Assembly (NCBI GenBank): GCA_013180625.2
Contig: SNVD02006955.1
Span: 1,612,001-1,676,000, forward strand
DNA from: Boswellia sacra
Lineage: Eukaryota; Streptophyta; Magnoliopsida; Sapindales; Burseraceae
Direction: 5' to 3'
DNA length: 64,000 nucleotides
Shown: positions 50,437 to 61,552 of the stretch, piece by piece
How positions within the stretch are numbered: position 1 is the first letter of the stretch
Layout: each line of letters opens with the position of its first letter
Notes under the pieces: generated by a model
Seen by the model: only the letters and a program-made list of their open reading frames with translations
Database searches by the model: none
Told to the model about the DNA's origin: nothing
Translations under genes and position numbers: made by a program

Positions 50437-52647
50437 TACCATTACCAACATTGCATAAGTTACCAACCCCCAAACGAGTGAGGTTTTCACATATAACACG
50501 CCACAATTAACTGCATTCATGATACACCGAAACAGCATAAAAGCTGACTAAATCCCTCCTTCTCACCATTACCAGATCAACCTCGTAACAAGTATTTTGA
50601 AAATTAAAAAATTACGTAAGTTAATTTTTTTTATTACTATTAATCCAATGTATGTATCAGTTAATTAGTTTAATATAACTTTAATTTGCAACGTAACAAT
50701 CAACAATTATCCAGCATGCAACTCTTAACGTCATGGTCAATTAAACGCTTTCAGCAAGTGAGCTTTCACCTCTATCAACTAATTAATCTTCAACATAGAT
50801 AAACTCAAATTCAGATGAACATAATGAAGAAACAATAGCAAGGTTCCAGCACCGTGTGGTGTGTGGTTTCAGAATTATATATAGGTACATCAACGCAGTG
50901 TGAATCATATCTCAGAATCCAAACATATAATTTCTTCTCTACAACATATCATCTTGATTAGGTCTTCTTAATCAATTTTATATATATATAAGTAGCTACA
51001 GTCCTGGTATTCAAGGGCTTGTACAGATGACAATTTGAAATTTTCTAAATCTAATTGAAAGGATTTTTGTGATCAAAACATTAAACTTTGTGTACTTCTA
51101 TTAATATGTTATATCAAGATGATCTATATATCTTCTTTTAAATAATAAATGTTATGACAAACTCTATTATGGACCAGCATAAAAATTTCAGATAATGGAG
51201 CTGTGTGCTTAGGAAACTGTCATAGAGGTTGGATTTGCATAATGCATGCGAATCGTAGTCAAAAGCAAATTAATACTGCCTAATCAAAGAGAGCACACAC
51301 GCACGCACCACAAGAAGAAGAAACTAAAGAAGGCGCATGCATGTCTAAATCTCTGTAGATAGCATATTTAGTTCTTAATTGATTTCGTTTTATCATTTAT
51401 TTCAACAACGTCATATGGGTATCTGTCTTCATTTTCATCATATGATGCATATAAGCACCCTCATTACACTACTAATTTCAGAGATGCACAAGTAATAGAC
51501 TAAATACTTTATTGCTTTTCAAACCAAATATTGTACTTACTGTTGGGAATATGAAACAATATCTTTAAAGAAGGTCTTATATATATATGAACTCGCATGC
51601 AATTCAATAAATAGTTGCAAATTAACGGATGATTGATGGAAGAAACTAGCTAGCTCCCCTTCCCCTTGCCCTCCCAACATTTAAGGTAAATAAACAACAG
51701 TGAAGAGAAAGACAAAAGAAGCGGTAACAAAATATATAATTAATATATATATACTTCTGAAATATAAGGTTGATCCCTAGAACCTTCATTAAAAAAATGG
51801 ACATAAAAAAATTATAAGGCCTCTAAGAAAGTGTACTGTTTTGACAGTTCTTGTATGGGAAGAATCAAACTCATCAAAACTATTGAACAATGCTCACCCA
51901 AAAATAAGTATTACATCACTTAGAACAAGATTTTGGATAATATTTTTTTTTAAAATGATTAGTGTTGCTACTGGGGTTCAAATAAGGGTGGAACTTAATG
52001 TGTAGGTTAGCTTGTGCCTTACAAGTGAAGGAACTACCTCGTCTCCATGAGGATGCTTTTGAGGATAAAACAATGCAAGCTTTAATTTGATTCAAGGTGG
52101 ACAATACCTCATGGGAATACAAGGCCTAATTCCATATATCAAAAAATTAGTATTATTTGAAAACCATGACAACATGATTTTAAGGTACTCTTAATTCTTT
52201 ATAATCTATTTGCAGCAGAAATTTCCTACTGTAGAGTTTTCAGGTGCTTTTGTAATTAATGGGGACAAAAAAAATAGTGACGTTAGTTTGAGATAAATAC
52301 GGAAAGATATAAAAGACAAAAACGATATAAAGACAATCACATCTTTAACATATACACTTTGTTTTCAAAAGGAACGTCTGTGTGTATATACACACACTCA
52401 CCCCTTAACGATACAGCCAGCCTCAAGTACTGAACTGATGATGAAGTAAGGAGTCTATATTAGTATTGATATGAATTGGTATATAGAAAATAATAGTGAG
52501 AAATTAAGAATGATGCATTGTAACTAAAATGTAATTGAAGAGATGTCATATATTCCAGAGATAAATGCTCTATCTTTTCTTCACGATCGAGAAGTAACAA
52601 CATACAATGGATCATACTTACACAGGTATGCAAATGGTTATAAAGAG

Positions 52648-52701
<54 letters not shown>

Positions 52702-53540
52702 ATCATAAAATTAAATCGTATCACAAACAGGGGTTTCCCTCGTAGAGCAAATGGGTTAAAGAAGAGAAAGAAAGAAAATTACCGTACCATGTTGTTTCCA
52801 ATTTCATGATAATAAGGAGCTGAAGCTACTAAAACATGCACCAACTTCGTTGATATAAAATTATCTTTATTTTAAATCCAAACAAAAGGAATATTGATAA
52901 CTTATGCCGGGAAAGCACCAGCAGCAACATGAAGCTAGCTCTAGTAGGGAAAGCATATTTTTTCTGAATCTACTTCATTTCATAACCATTAGTTAACCTT
53001 AATTAAACAAGAATACATAATATTCATCTTAGAATTAACAATTACGCCGATAGATGAACTTTTTTCCTTACTTTATAGGGCAATCATCAGAAACTACTCC
53101 TAAGGTTTGTGAAATCATCATTCATAGACAAGGTTTGGATTTTTTCATCCAACAGTTCCCCAACATTTTGAAAATGCATCGTAAACACCCCTAAGCCGTT
53201 TGCCACCGTTTTCTATAGGGAAAAGTGCGTAAATTAATCAATCCACTCAAGTTGGCCATCTTAGATAGCTGTGCACTTTGTATTAATCGAGAAGTTCCAA
53301 TCTTTTTCACTTACAAGTCAGACTTGAAAAATTCTATCAACACAAATGAAGAAAAATTGAAAATCTTGTCTTCTTCCACATGAAGGCTGCATTTATTTGG
53401 TTTCCATTTTCATCATAGCCGTCAAACCGAGATATATTCTATAAGGTAAGTTAACACTACTAAACAACTTTATAAGATGGTGTTATTATATTCTGCCATC
53501 TGTGGTAAAGAAGATAAAGAAGGCAAGGGAAAATAACAGA
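50437..53540. other. Intergenic, no gene seen
   Basis: About 3.1 kb of AT-rich DNA. Apart from the (TA)n tract at 52650-52697, I see no coding exons or repeat boundaries. Confidence 0.45.
52650..52697. repeat. (TA)n microsatellite
   Basis: About 24 AT/TA dinucleotides, uninterrupted. Confidence 0.9.
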
Positions 53541-54850
53541 GATGCCGAGTGATACGGTATGGTGGCTTGGATTTTGAAGTGGTAGATGAAGGCAGGGTCT
53601 TTGTGGTCGACTTAAACAAGGCTTATTGCTCATGTGAGAGGTTTCAAATGATTGGTATTCTTTGCAAACATGCGGTTGCATGTATAGATGAGAGAAGGAT
53701 TGATGAAGCTGATTTCGTGGACATAGGAGGATCTAAGCTTTGATTAGGGGGCCTCCATGAAAATTTAAAATTTCATAATACCCTCTCAAATTTTAATACT
53801 TAACAAATAGAGTCTTATATAAAAATTGCTTGATTTTTAACCAATATACCTTCATATAAAAATTATCTGATTTTTACAAATATACCTCCTACCTTATGCT
53901 CACTCTTAACTTTAAATATTATTTTTATTAAACCCTGTTAGAGTTATATAGTTAAGCAGATTCATTCATGTGCCTCTATTTTATATTGCAAGATTGAAAT
54001 GTCATTATGTATATACTCACATAATTTATTTGAAAGACATATAGAATATGCATAATCATAATAGATTTGAAAGATTATTTGTAATATATATAATACATTA
54101 ATCTAAATTTTTATAAATATTCTTTGAACATAATTCATCATCAATATATTAATTTACATGCAATCTTAAATTTAAATAATCAAATAGTACAAAAATAAAT
54201 AAACTCTCTAATTATAGAATATCAAAATCAAAATATTAAATACGTTTAACTCTCATATAAAGTGTTAAAACAATGTTATTTAAATATATTATTTTAATTA
54301 TAATTAAAAGACTTTAAAACTTATATATATATATATATATATGTTAGAAAACTTTTTCAAGCTATAATATATTACTTTTCAAAAAAATAATCTAATTTTT
54401 TATTTATCTGAAAATTATTTTAATATAATTAAATATTAATTATTATATTTAGCTACATATTTATTTCAATTCTAAATTATTTGGTGCCCCCTCTAAAGAA
54501 AGTTTTTGGATACGTCACTGTGTGGACAATATTTTGAAGAAGGATGGGTATTTAGCCACTTATCAATACCATGTCAAACTTGTTCCTGATCAAACCGAAT
54601 AGCCAACTGTTGCATGCAACAAAATGGAACAACCTTACAAGAAATCAAAGCCTGGAAGACCTCGCAAATCTTGAAGGAAAGAACCCAGTGAAGAAGCCTC
54701 CCAAGCCTCCATGCAGTTCACTCTGATCAAGTACTCATATTGTAAGGCTGTTGGTCATAATAAAAGGACATGCAGTAAAATGCTTGATAGAAAAGGGATT
54801 TCAACTCGAGAAAATGGAGGACGAGGGATGCTCACGATGTGGTGCATCTG
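53541..54850 (+). pseudogene. MULE transposase C-terminal relic
   Basis: A fragment of a Mutator-like (MuDR) transposase. The left part encodes FEVVDEGRVFVVDLNKAYC and a SWIM zinc finger (CSCERFQMIGILCKHAV, CxCx9CxH). The reading then breaks off in ADFVD at 53723 and resumes at 54521 with DNILKKDGYLATYQYHVKLV. The continuation has a KPGRPRKS basic motif and a degenerate zinc knuckle (YSYCKAVGHNKRTC, the first cysteine changed to tyrosine). There is a TAG stop at 54600-54602 where the family has tryptophan, and another stop shortly after KPGRPRKS. The gap is a later hAT-like insertion. No terminal repeats of the parent element were found. It is non-functional. Confidence 0.85.
53724..54520. 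mobile_element. hAT-like non-autonomous element inside the MULE relic (797 bp)
   Basis: Its two sides abut the interrupted MULE reading at an 8-bp duplication with one mismatch (CGTGGACA 53716-53723, TGTGGACA 54521-54528), the length typical of hAT elements. The right end read inward is CAGTGACGTATCCA, close to the CAGTGRCGGANCCA termini of many plant hAT MITEs; the left end (TAGGAGGATCTAAGC) is a decayed version. GGGGGC lies just inside both ends. The interior is AT-rich without a transposase frame. Confidence 0.7.
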
Positions 54851-55488
54851 TTTGGTGGTGCATTTGCTTGAATATTTTGGAAAATGATGCTTTCCCATGG
54901 TTTAAGTATCATTAGTGATTGGTTTTCAAAGTCAATATTTCATATTGACTTGTAATCTTTTTTTGGTTTGACAGTCTCATGTTTTGGATTTAAGTGTCGG
55001 ATTTAAATATTGGAGTTAAATACTAAATTTGAATACTACATAATTTTTAGTATAAAATTAAACAAGTGAAAAAATAATTAAGCTTGCTCAGTAGGGTACA
55101 ATATTTCGGCTTTAAATCTTGGTGGGTTGTTGAATAAGGCGACGTGTACAAGGAAGACATTGGCTTTTGCGAAGAGTGGCGTTGGATTCCGACATTCGAG
55201 AAACTTTATAAAATGATATTATTTTTTCTTTAAATTTACTAATAGAAAATTAAGTGGTCCATATGTAGTCAAGCGAAATAACTTGTATCCTCTTAAAATA
55301 TTAAAAAAAGTCACAAAATAAAAAACTTGTCTTTTCCAAAAAAATTATTAAGGGTTGGAGATGGCTGTGACACCTTTTCAAAAAGTTAAGAAAGTGGTTG
55401 ATTGAAAAATTCAAACTTTATCTAGAAGTGATCATTTCACAAAACTTAGGATAGTTTCTATGCTTGTCCTTACTTCATATTTCAAAAC
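54851..55488. other. Intergenic, no gene seen
   Basis: AT-rich sequence to the right of the MULE relic; no coding signal is recognised. Confidence 0.4.
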
Positions 55489-55580
55489 GGAAAAACTAGA
55501 GTGCAGCAGCTGCACCTATGCAGCCGCTGCCTTCAAGGAAAGGGGTTCCACGCCAATAAAAATCGTAAAAGGTCATATTT
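55489..55580 (-). mobile_element. Truncated Mutator-type MITE, copy 3
   Basis: Begins GGAAAAACTAGAGTGCAGCA and continues 'gctgcacctatgcagccgct', matching the inverted right terminus of the MITE at 27927-28188 including its terminal palindrome. A single 'aaaaatcgtaaa' interior unit follows. The other end is lost in a poly-A run, so no target duplication can be seen. Confidence 0.55.
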
Positions 55581-55921
55581 AAAAAAAAAAAAAAAAAAAA
55601 CCCACACACAAGAGACCCACGATTCAGATAATAATAAATATTATTTGTAAATTATATAAACTGCTTTTCTTGCATAAATACAATATGTAGTTAATTTTAT
55701 ATATATAGGCGGAAGAAATTTGTAACACGAATCGATCAACGTTGACATATCCAACTTGAACATCACATAGAAACTAGAAAAGATAATTAAGCTAGCGCAT
55801 AAAAGAGTACTGATGAGAACTGAATCCCTTATTTTTACATGTTATATATGCAAATCCCACAGAGCAGCCGTCTGTATACTTACTCCCTTATCATAGGCAG
55901 AAAAAGCAGGAGAAGGAAACA
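55581..55921. other. Probable 3' flank of the broken SPIRAL1-like gene
   Basis: Lies immediately downstream, on the minus strand, of the SPIRAL1-like stop codon at 55922-55924, so it is likely its former 3' UTR and flank. It starts with a poly-A run from the truncated MITE and has no other features. Confidence 0.4.
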
Positions 55922-55992
55922 TCACTTGTCTCCAAACAAGTTCCCGAGTGAGGAATCTCCACCGCGAACAAATTTGACTTTTGTTGAGGGAC

Positions 55993-56454
55993 TGTTAGTA
56001 GATTGAACACTCCTACCGCAGCTCAAATAAAAGATAAGAAACAAATTGTTATATTAGAAATAATAATTTGGGTGGCACTGCCCTCCACAATAAATAAAAT
56101 AGACAACTTGGGTGGCTCAGTCTTATCACAGTAAATAAATTAAAGGCAATAAAGAAAATAAAGACACAAATATTTAACGTGGTAAAACCCTCAATTTGAG
56201 GAAAACATCCACGGGGCAAGACCGAAAATATTTCACTATGAAGAAAAATGTTACAATCTCTCTCACAACTAGAATGGAGAAGATTACAAGAGAGGAAGAA
56301 GAGAAAAGCTTAATATATAAGCTTGTTACACATATAAGGGGAGGAGTAGGCTTTATTATATAGCCTAGCCTCCCCCTCTTACACTTTGTTTCCCACCAAT
56401 GTGGGATTGTGTGAAAGGCAAAAATGCCTTCAGACCTCACATTCACACTTCACA
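55993..56454 (-). repeat. Left (3') LTR of copia copy 2
   Basis: 462 bp, TGTTAGTAGA ... CTTCACA. Closer to the LTRs of copy 1 than to its own partner at 60747-61207. Confidence 0.93.
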
Positions 56455-56469
56455 TTCTCCCACTTGAAG
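56455..56469 (-). other. Polypurine tract of copia copy 2
   Basis: Identical to the tract in copy 1 (CTTCAAGTGGGAGAA on the minus strand), directly inside the 3' LTR. Confidence 0.8.
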
Positions 56470-56506
56470 GCATTTTTCCTTTCAGTCTTGTCTCTATACA
56501 TGCTGC

Positions 56507-59500
56507 TCACGTCTCCAACAGGCCATAAGACGTTCTACACCAGATGAACTTGTTAGCATTGATTGGTTTGGTCAATGCATCTGCTATGTTGTCCTTCGTG
56601 TGGATTTTCTGCATATCCACTATTCCATCTTCCACTATTTCTCGTACATAATGATATTGAACTCTTATGTGCTTCGTTCTTGAATGAAAGGCTGGATTCC
56701 TTGCGATATGCAAGGCACTCTGACTGTCACAAAACAAAGAAATCTTCTCTTGTTTGTGCCCGAGTTCCTCCAATAACCTTTTGATCCAAACAGCTTCCTT
56801 GCAAGCTTGTGTAGCTGCCATATACTCTGCTTCTGTTGTAGATAGAGCCACAACAGTTTGAAGTTTAGATACCCAGCTCACAGCACCTCCTGCAAGTGTA
56901 AACACATAGCCTGTAGTGGACTTCCTTTTGTCAATATCTCCTGCAAAATCTGAATCAACATAGCCATTGACAATGAACTCTGATCCCCCATAGCATAGTG
57001 CAGCATCAGAGGTTCCTTTGATGTATCTAAGAATCCTCTTAACAGAATTCTAATGCTCTCTCCCCGGATTAGCCATGAATCTACTGACCGCTCCCACTGC
57101 TTGTGCAATGTCTGGTCTTGTACAAATCATAGTATACATTAGGCTCCCTACTGCTGATGCATACGGTACTCGAGACATTTCCATCCTCTCTGCTTCATTG
57201 CTAGGACTCATACTTGAGGATAATTTATGATTAACAGGAAATGGGATAGAAATTGGCTTACAATCTTGCATGTTGAAGCGGCGCAAGATTTTCTTCGAGT
57301 AGTTCTTTTGAGATAGCCAAATCTTCCTGTTTTTTCTGTCTCGGTGAATTTGCATCCCTAGAATCTTGTTTGCCGGTCCTAAATCCTTCATTTCAAATCC
57401 CCTAGCCAATTGTGCCTTTAATTCTTGGACCTGATCTTTGTTAGTGCCTGTTACCAACATATCGTCCACGTACAACAGCAAAATGATAAAGTCTTCCTCA
57501 AACCTCTTGTAATAAGTACAATGATCTGAACTGAGTCTGTTGTACCCAAGGCTGATGATGAATGAATCAAATCTCTTGTACCAACACCTTGGCGCCTGTT
57601 TTAAGCCGTACAGAGATTTGGTCAACCTGCAAACCAAGTTCTCTTTTCCTTCTTTAACAAAACCTTCCGGTTGGAGCATATAAATTTCTTCTTCAAGTTC
57701 TCCATGAAGAAACGCAGTTTTTACATCTAACTGCTCTAAGTGTAAGTCAAAAGTAGCACACATAGCCAAGACTACTCGAATTGTTGTAAGTCTTACCACA
57801 GAAGAGAATATCTCATTGAAATCAACTCCTTCTTTCTGAGCATATCCTTTGACCACCAGTCTAGCACGATACCGCTCCACTTGATCATTCCCATCACGTT
57901 TGATCTTGTAGACCCATTTGTTTCCGATGGCTTTTCTTCCATGTGGTAGTGGCACAAGATCCTATGTCTTGTTTTTGTCTAAAGCTTCCATCTCTTCATG
58001 CATTGCTGTCATCCATAAAGATGCATCAGAACTTTTTATAGCCTCCTGAAAGGTTGAAGGCTCCTCATCTTCTGTTAGGAGACAGTATGCAACATTGCTC
58101 GCCATCACATATTCTGAGTGCCAAGAAGGTTCCCTTATTTCTCGAGTTGATCGACGGACTTCAGGTGCTTCAGACTCGACTGGTTCTTGATCATCGTGTT
58201 CTGGTATTGCTTCAGAAGAAACTATTTCTTCCTGTATTGATACAGTCTCAACATTTTTCTTCGTGCTATCACTTTCTTCACATTTAAACATGTCTTTTAC
58301 AAAGACAACATCCCTGCTGATGATAATCTTATGGGCAGTAGGATCCCATAGGCGATACCCCTTTACTCCATCAGCATATCCCAAGAAGATACATTTCCTG
58401 GATTTTGGATCCAGCTTCGTTCTTTCTTGGTCATGATACATCACATAAGCAGGACATCCAAGGGAGGAATAATCAGTTGGCTTACCAGTTCACATCTTCA
58501 TAGGTGTCTTCATCTCAATTGCTGTTGATGGAGACCTATTTATCAAGTAACAGGCTGTAGTGGCTGCTTCTGCCCAAAATATCTTGGGTAGACCCGCAGT
58601 CTTTAGTAATGCTCTCATTCTTTCTGCGAGAGTTCTATTCGTCCGCTCTACCACTTCATTTTGTTGTGGTGTGTAAGCAACTGTCTTCTGCCGTTTCACA
58701 CATTCTTTACTACAAAAAGCATCAAATTCCTTGTTGCAAAATTCTCTCTCATTATCTGTCCTCAAACACTTGATCCTTTTTCCAGATTCAAGTTCCACTT
58801 GCGCTTTGAAGGCTTTGAATACAGGAAATACATCTGACTTTTTCTTGATGACATATATCCAACATCTCCTAGAATAATCATCCACAAACAATACAAAGTA
58901 GTTTGCTCCTCCTAGGGATGTAACCGGTGATTCCCAAACATCAGAATGAATCAAGTCTAGAATGTTTTTACTCCTAGCAATAGATCTGCTAAAACTCAGT
59001 CTACTCTGCTTGCTAATAACACAATGCTCACAGAATGGTAAACTTACAGTTTTGATTCCAGGAAGCAGTTTTCGATCAGAGAGAATCTTCAAACCCTTTT
59101 CGGACATATGGCCAAGTCTTCGATGCCATATCATAGACAATTCTTCTCCAGAACTAGCAACCGCTGTTTCTGCCTCCTGAACCGTTTCTCCATGGAGCAT
59201 GTATAGGTTAGCAGCAATCTTTTCTGCCTTCATCACCACAAGTGCACCTCTGACAACCTTCATGATCCCATTTTTCGTATGGAACTCACATCCAAGGTCA
59301 TCCAACTGTCCCATCGATAGCAAATTTTTTTTCAAGCCAATCACATGTCGTACATCTTGAATAGTACGAATCGTACCATCAAACATTTTTACTTTGATGG
59401 TTCCAATACCAGCGATTTTTAAGGCATGATCATCACCTATGTACACAGACCATTCTGAGATAGGCTTATATTGATAGAACCAATCTATTTTAGAAGTCAT

Positions 59501-60418
59501 ATGTCATGTTGCTGCTGAATCAATTAACCATATATCAGCAAACCTTTTTCTACCTTCCACAACTGTTGTTACCTCGCTGCACAAGATTTCGCCATTCCTT
59601 GAAGTACTTGCTACACAACCTTGAGATCCTGACGACTCAAATTCTTTTCTTTTGCTGTTTCCCTCTCCATTCTTCTTAAGATGCCAACACTCGCTTTTCA
59701 CGTGCCCTTGCTTTCCACAATGGTAGCATTTAATAAACTTCCTTCCTTTAGACTTTCCCCTGTTCTGATTGTGACTCCCACTGGAACCACGTTCCCTTGA
59801 TCTCCCTCTGTTGACGGATAAAGCCTCTGCATGTTGAGAAGTCATTATTCTGTCTTCCTTGTTTTTACGTCTGCTTTCTTCTTCTAAGACAGCAACCGCA
59901 ACATCATTAAAGACTAGAGATGACTTCATTGAACCATTTGTCAAGTTGAGGATGAGATTGTCATATGAATCAGGTAAACTCTGAAGTAGAAGCTCAGCAC
60001 GTTCCTTCTCTTCTATGTTATGCTCCATGGTTGAGAGCTGAGAGAATAACGTCTTCAAAGTGTTGATATGTTCAGTCACCAGAGTGGTTTCTGACATACG
60101 AAGAGTGTACAGATTCCTTTCCAAGAAAATTTTGTTGTGTAGAGATTTGGCTTCATACAAGCTTGTCAAAGTATCTCAAATCTCCTTTGCAGAGTTTAAT
60201 TCTTGAATACTTGATAGCACTTCATCTGCAACTGCTAGATGTAGACTTGTCATCACATCACCATCTATCTTCTTCCATTTATTTTCATCTTGCATATTTT
60301 TCAGTCTTCCATCAATTGCTTCAAGGCAATTTTCTTTTCTCAAGATAGCCTTTATTTTAATTTTCCATAGCCCAAAGTTGTTTCCATCGAACTTCTCTAT
60401 CTTGAATTTGGCTGCCAT
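56507..60418 (-). pseudogene. Copia copy 2 gag-pol polyprotein, five Trp-to-stop changes
   Basis: Same polyprotein as in copy 1, starting at the ATG at 60418 and ending with YGLLET at 56507. The C-terminal RNase H reading lost in copy 1 is intact here. Premature stops are at 60176-60178, 59504-59506, 58490-58492, 57962-57964 and 57050-57052. In every case copy 1 has TGG (EIWDT, ATWHM, EIWTG, KTWDL, EHWNS) and copy 2 has TGA or TAG. A 9-bp in-frame deletion at about 58460 removes three residues (HIF). The zinc knuckle, the integrase glutamate and the YVDD motif are retained. It cannot make a full polyprotein. Confidence 0.93.
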
Positions 60419-60733
60419 TTGTCTTGCAGTGAACAGTACCGTATATGTAAACAATATCTTTGAATAGTATCGTATACGTGAACAGTAATAGTATCAATAT
60501 ACGTACACCACTGCTAAACAGTAATAAAGAATAATAGTAAGTACAGGTACGATTTAATATACACCATACACCAGGAAAGCTTTCAGGAAACACTGAAGGG
60601 ATCACAAGCGGTCCCACTTAAAATCCAATCTCCTTAGACTCTTATCGTCTTTTGACAAAGCTTTCCTAGACATTATATAACCATACAAGTAACCACTCAC
60701 TGTCCTAACCCTTGACTCTGCCTTCACAACCTT

Positions 60734-60745
60734 GCTCTGATACCA
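60734..60745 (-). other. Primer binding site of copia copy 2
   Basis: TGGTATCAGAGC on the minus strand, one base inside the 5' LTR. Intact despite the decay of the adjoining LTR. Confidence 0.9.
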
Positions 60746-60746
60746 C

Positions 60747-61207
60747 TGTTAGGAGATCGAACACTCCTACCGCAGCTCAAATAAAAGACAAGAAACTAAT
60801 TGTTATATTAGAAATAACAATTTGAGTGACACTGCCTTCCGTAATAAATAAAATAGACAACTTGAATGGCTCAACCTTACCACAGTAAATAAATTAAAGG
60901 CAATAAAAAAAATAAAAACACAAATATTTAATGTGATAAAACCCTCAATTTGAGAAAAATATCCACAGAACAAGACCGAAAATATTTCACTATGAAGAAA
61001 AATGTTACAATCTCTCTCACAATTAGAATGGAGAAGATTACAATAGAGAAAAAAAAGAAAAACTTAATACATAAGCTTGATATACATATAAAAAGAGGAG
61101 GAGGCTTTATTATATAGCTTAGTCTCCCCTTTTACACTTTATTTTCCATCAATGTGAGATTGTATAAAAGACAAAAATACCTTCACACCTCACATTCACA
61201 CTTCACA
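60747..61207 (-). repeat. Right (5') LTR of copia copy 2, transition-rich
   Basis: 461 bp. Compared with its partner LTR it shows runs such as gggtggc to gagtgac, cacggggc to cacagaac and aggggagg to aaaagagg; the great majority of the differences are G-to-A or C-to-T in this LTR. Confidence 0.92.
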
Positions 61208-61430
61208 GGGACGATCCTGAAGAAAGATCACGTAGACTCGTAGAAGCTAGGTAAAAGAAAATCTCATTCAATTTTAGAAAACGATCGATGGAAATTAACT
61301 TCCTTAATTTACATTTCATCTTTACAAATTAAGATGAGGGCAACTCACGGTTACGAAGTTTCCAGTGTTCTGGCCTTGAGCTCTGTGACTAGTTATTTCA
61401 AACTAGTCAGATTGTTTCTCCCTATATTTG

Positions 61431-61440
61431 ATATATACAT

Positions 61441-61473
<33 letters not shown>

Positions 61474-61485
61474 CACACACACACA
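61431..61485. repeat. Compound microsatellite (CATA)n (TA)n (CA)n
   Basis: Inserted or expanded between 'tatatttgat' and 'aggtttgg', which are nearly adjacent in the paralogous segment near 37950. Confidence 0.88.
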
Positions 61486-61552
61486 GGTTTGGATATGTAA
61501 CAGAACATTACAAACTGGTACTAAGTTCCCTTACATGAACATAACAATCTGA

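Larger units (their letters stand above)
55993..61207 (-). mobile_element. Ty1/copia LTR retrotransposon, copy 2 (5.2 kb, decayed)
   Basis: Same family and orientation as 1379-6606: LTRs at 55993-56454 and 60747-61207, primer site, polypurine tract, and a perfect 5-bp duplication GGGAC (55988-55992 and 61208-61212). It is inserted in the last exon of a SPIRAL1-like gene. Its coding region remains very close to copy 1, but it has five premature stops. Its two LTRs differ at roughly 50 of 461 positions by eye, far more than those of copy 1, and most changes are G-to-A or C-to-T in the right (5') LTR. Confidence 0.95.
55922..61398 (-). pseudogene. SPIRAL1-like gene remnant split by copia copy 2
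   Basis: On the minus strand, an exon ending at 61349 encodes HRAQGQNTGNFVT and is followed by GTGAGT. An intron runs to TTCTTCAG, and the last exon starts at 61216 with GATC. After the copia element and its duplicated GGGAC, the exon continues at 55992 and runs to a TGA at 55922-55924. The join reads DRPSTKV, then RGGDSSLGNLFGDK. NTGNF.T|DRPSTKV and the closing GG.SSL..LFG are signatures of the SPIRAL1/SP1-like family of small plant proteins that decorate cortical microtubules and control directional cell growth. The 5' part, including the N-terminal GGG.SSLGYLFG repeat, is missing: homology to the duplicated polygalacturonase segment begins at 61398, inside what should be coding sequence. 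The gene is dead in two ways. Confidence 0.85.

Noticed and set aside
53724..54520. The 797-bp insert as an intron of the MULE transposase
   Set aside because: The duplicated GTGGACA at both sides and hAT-like ends fit an insertion; no GT-AG pair would restore the reading.
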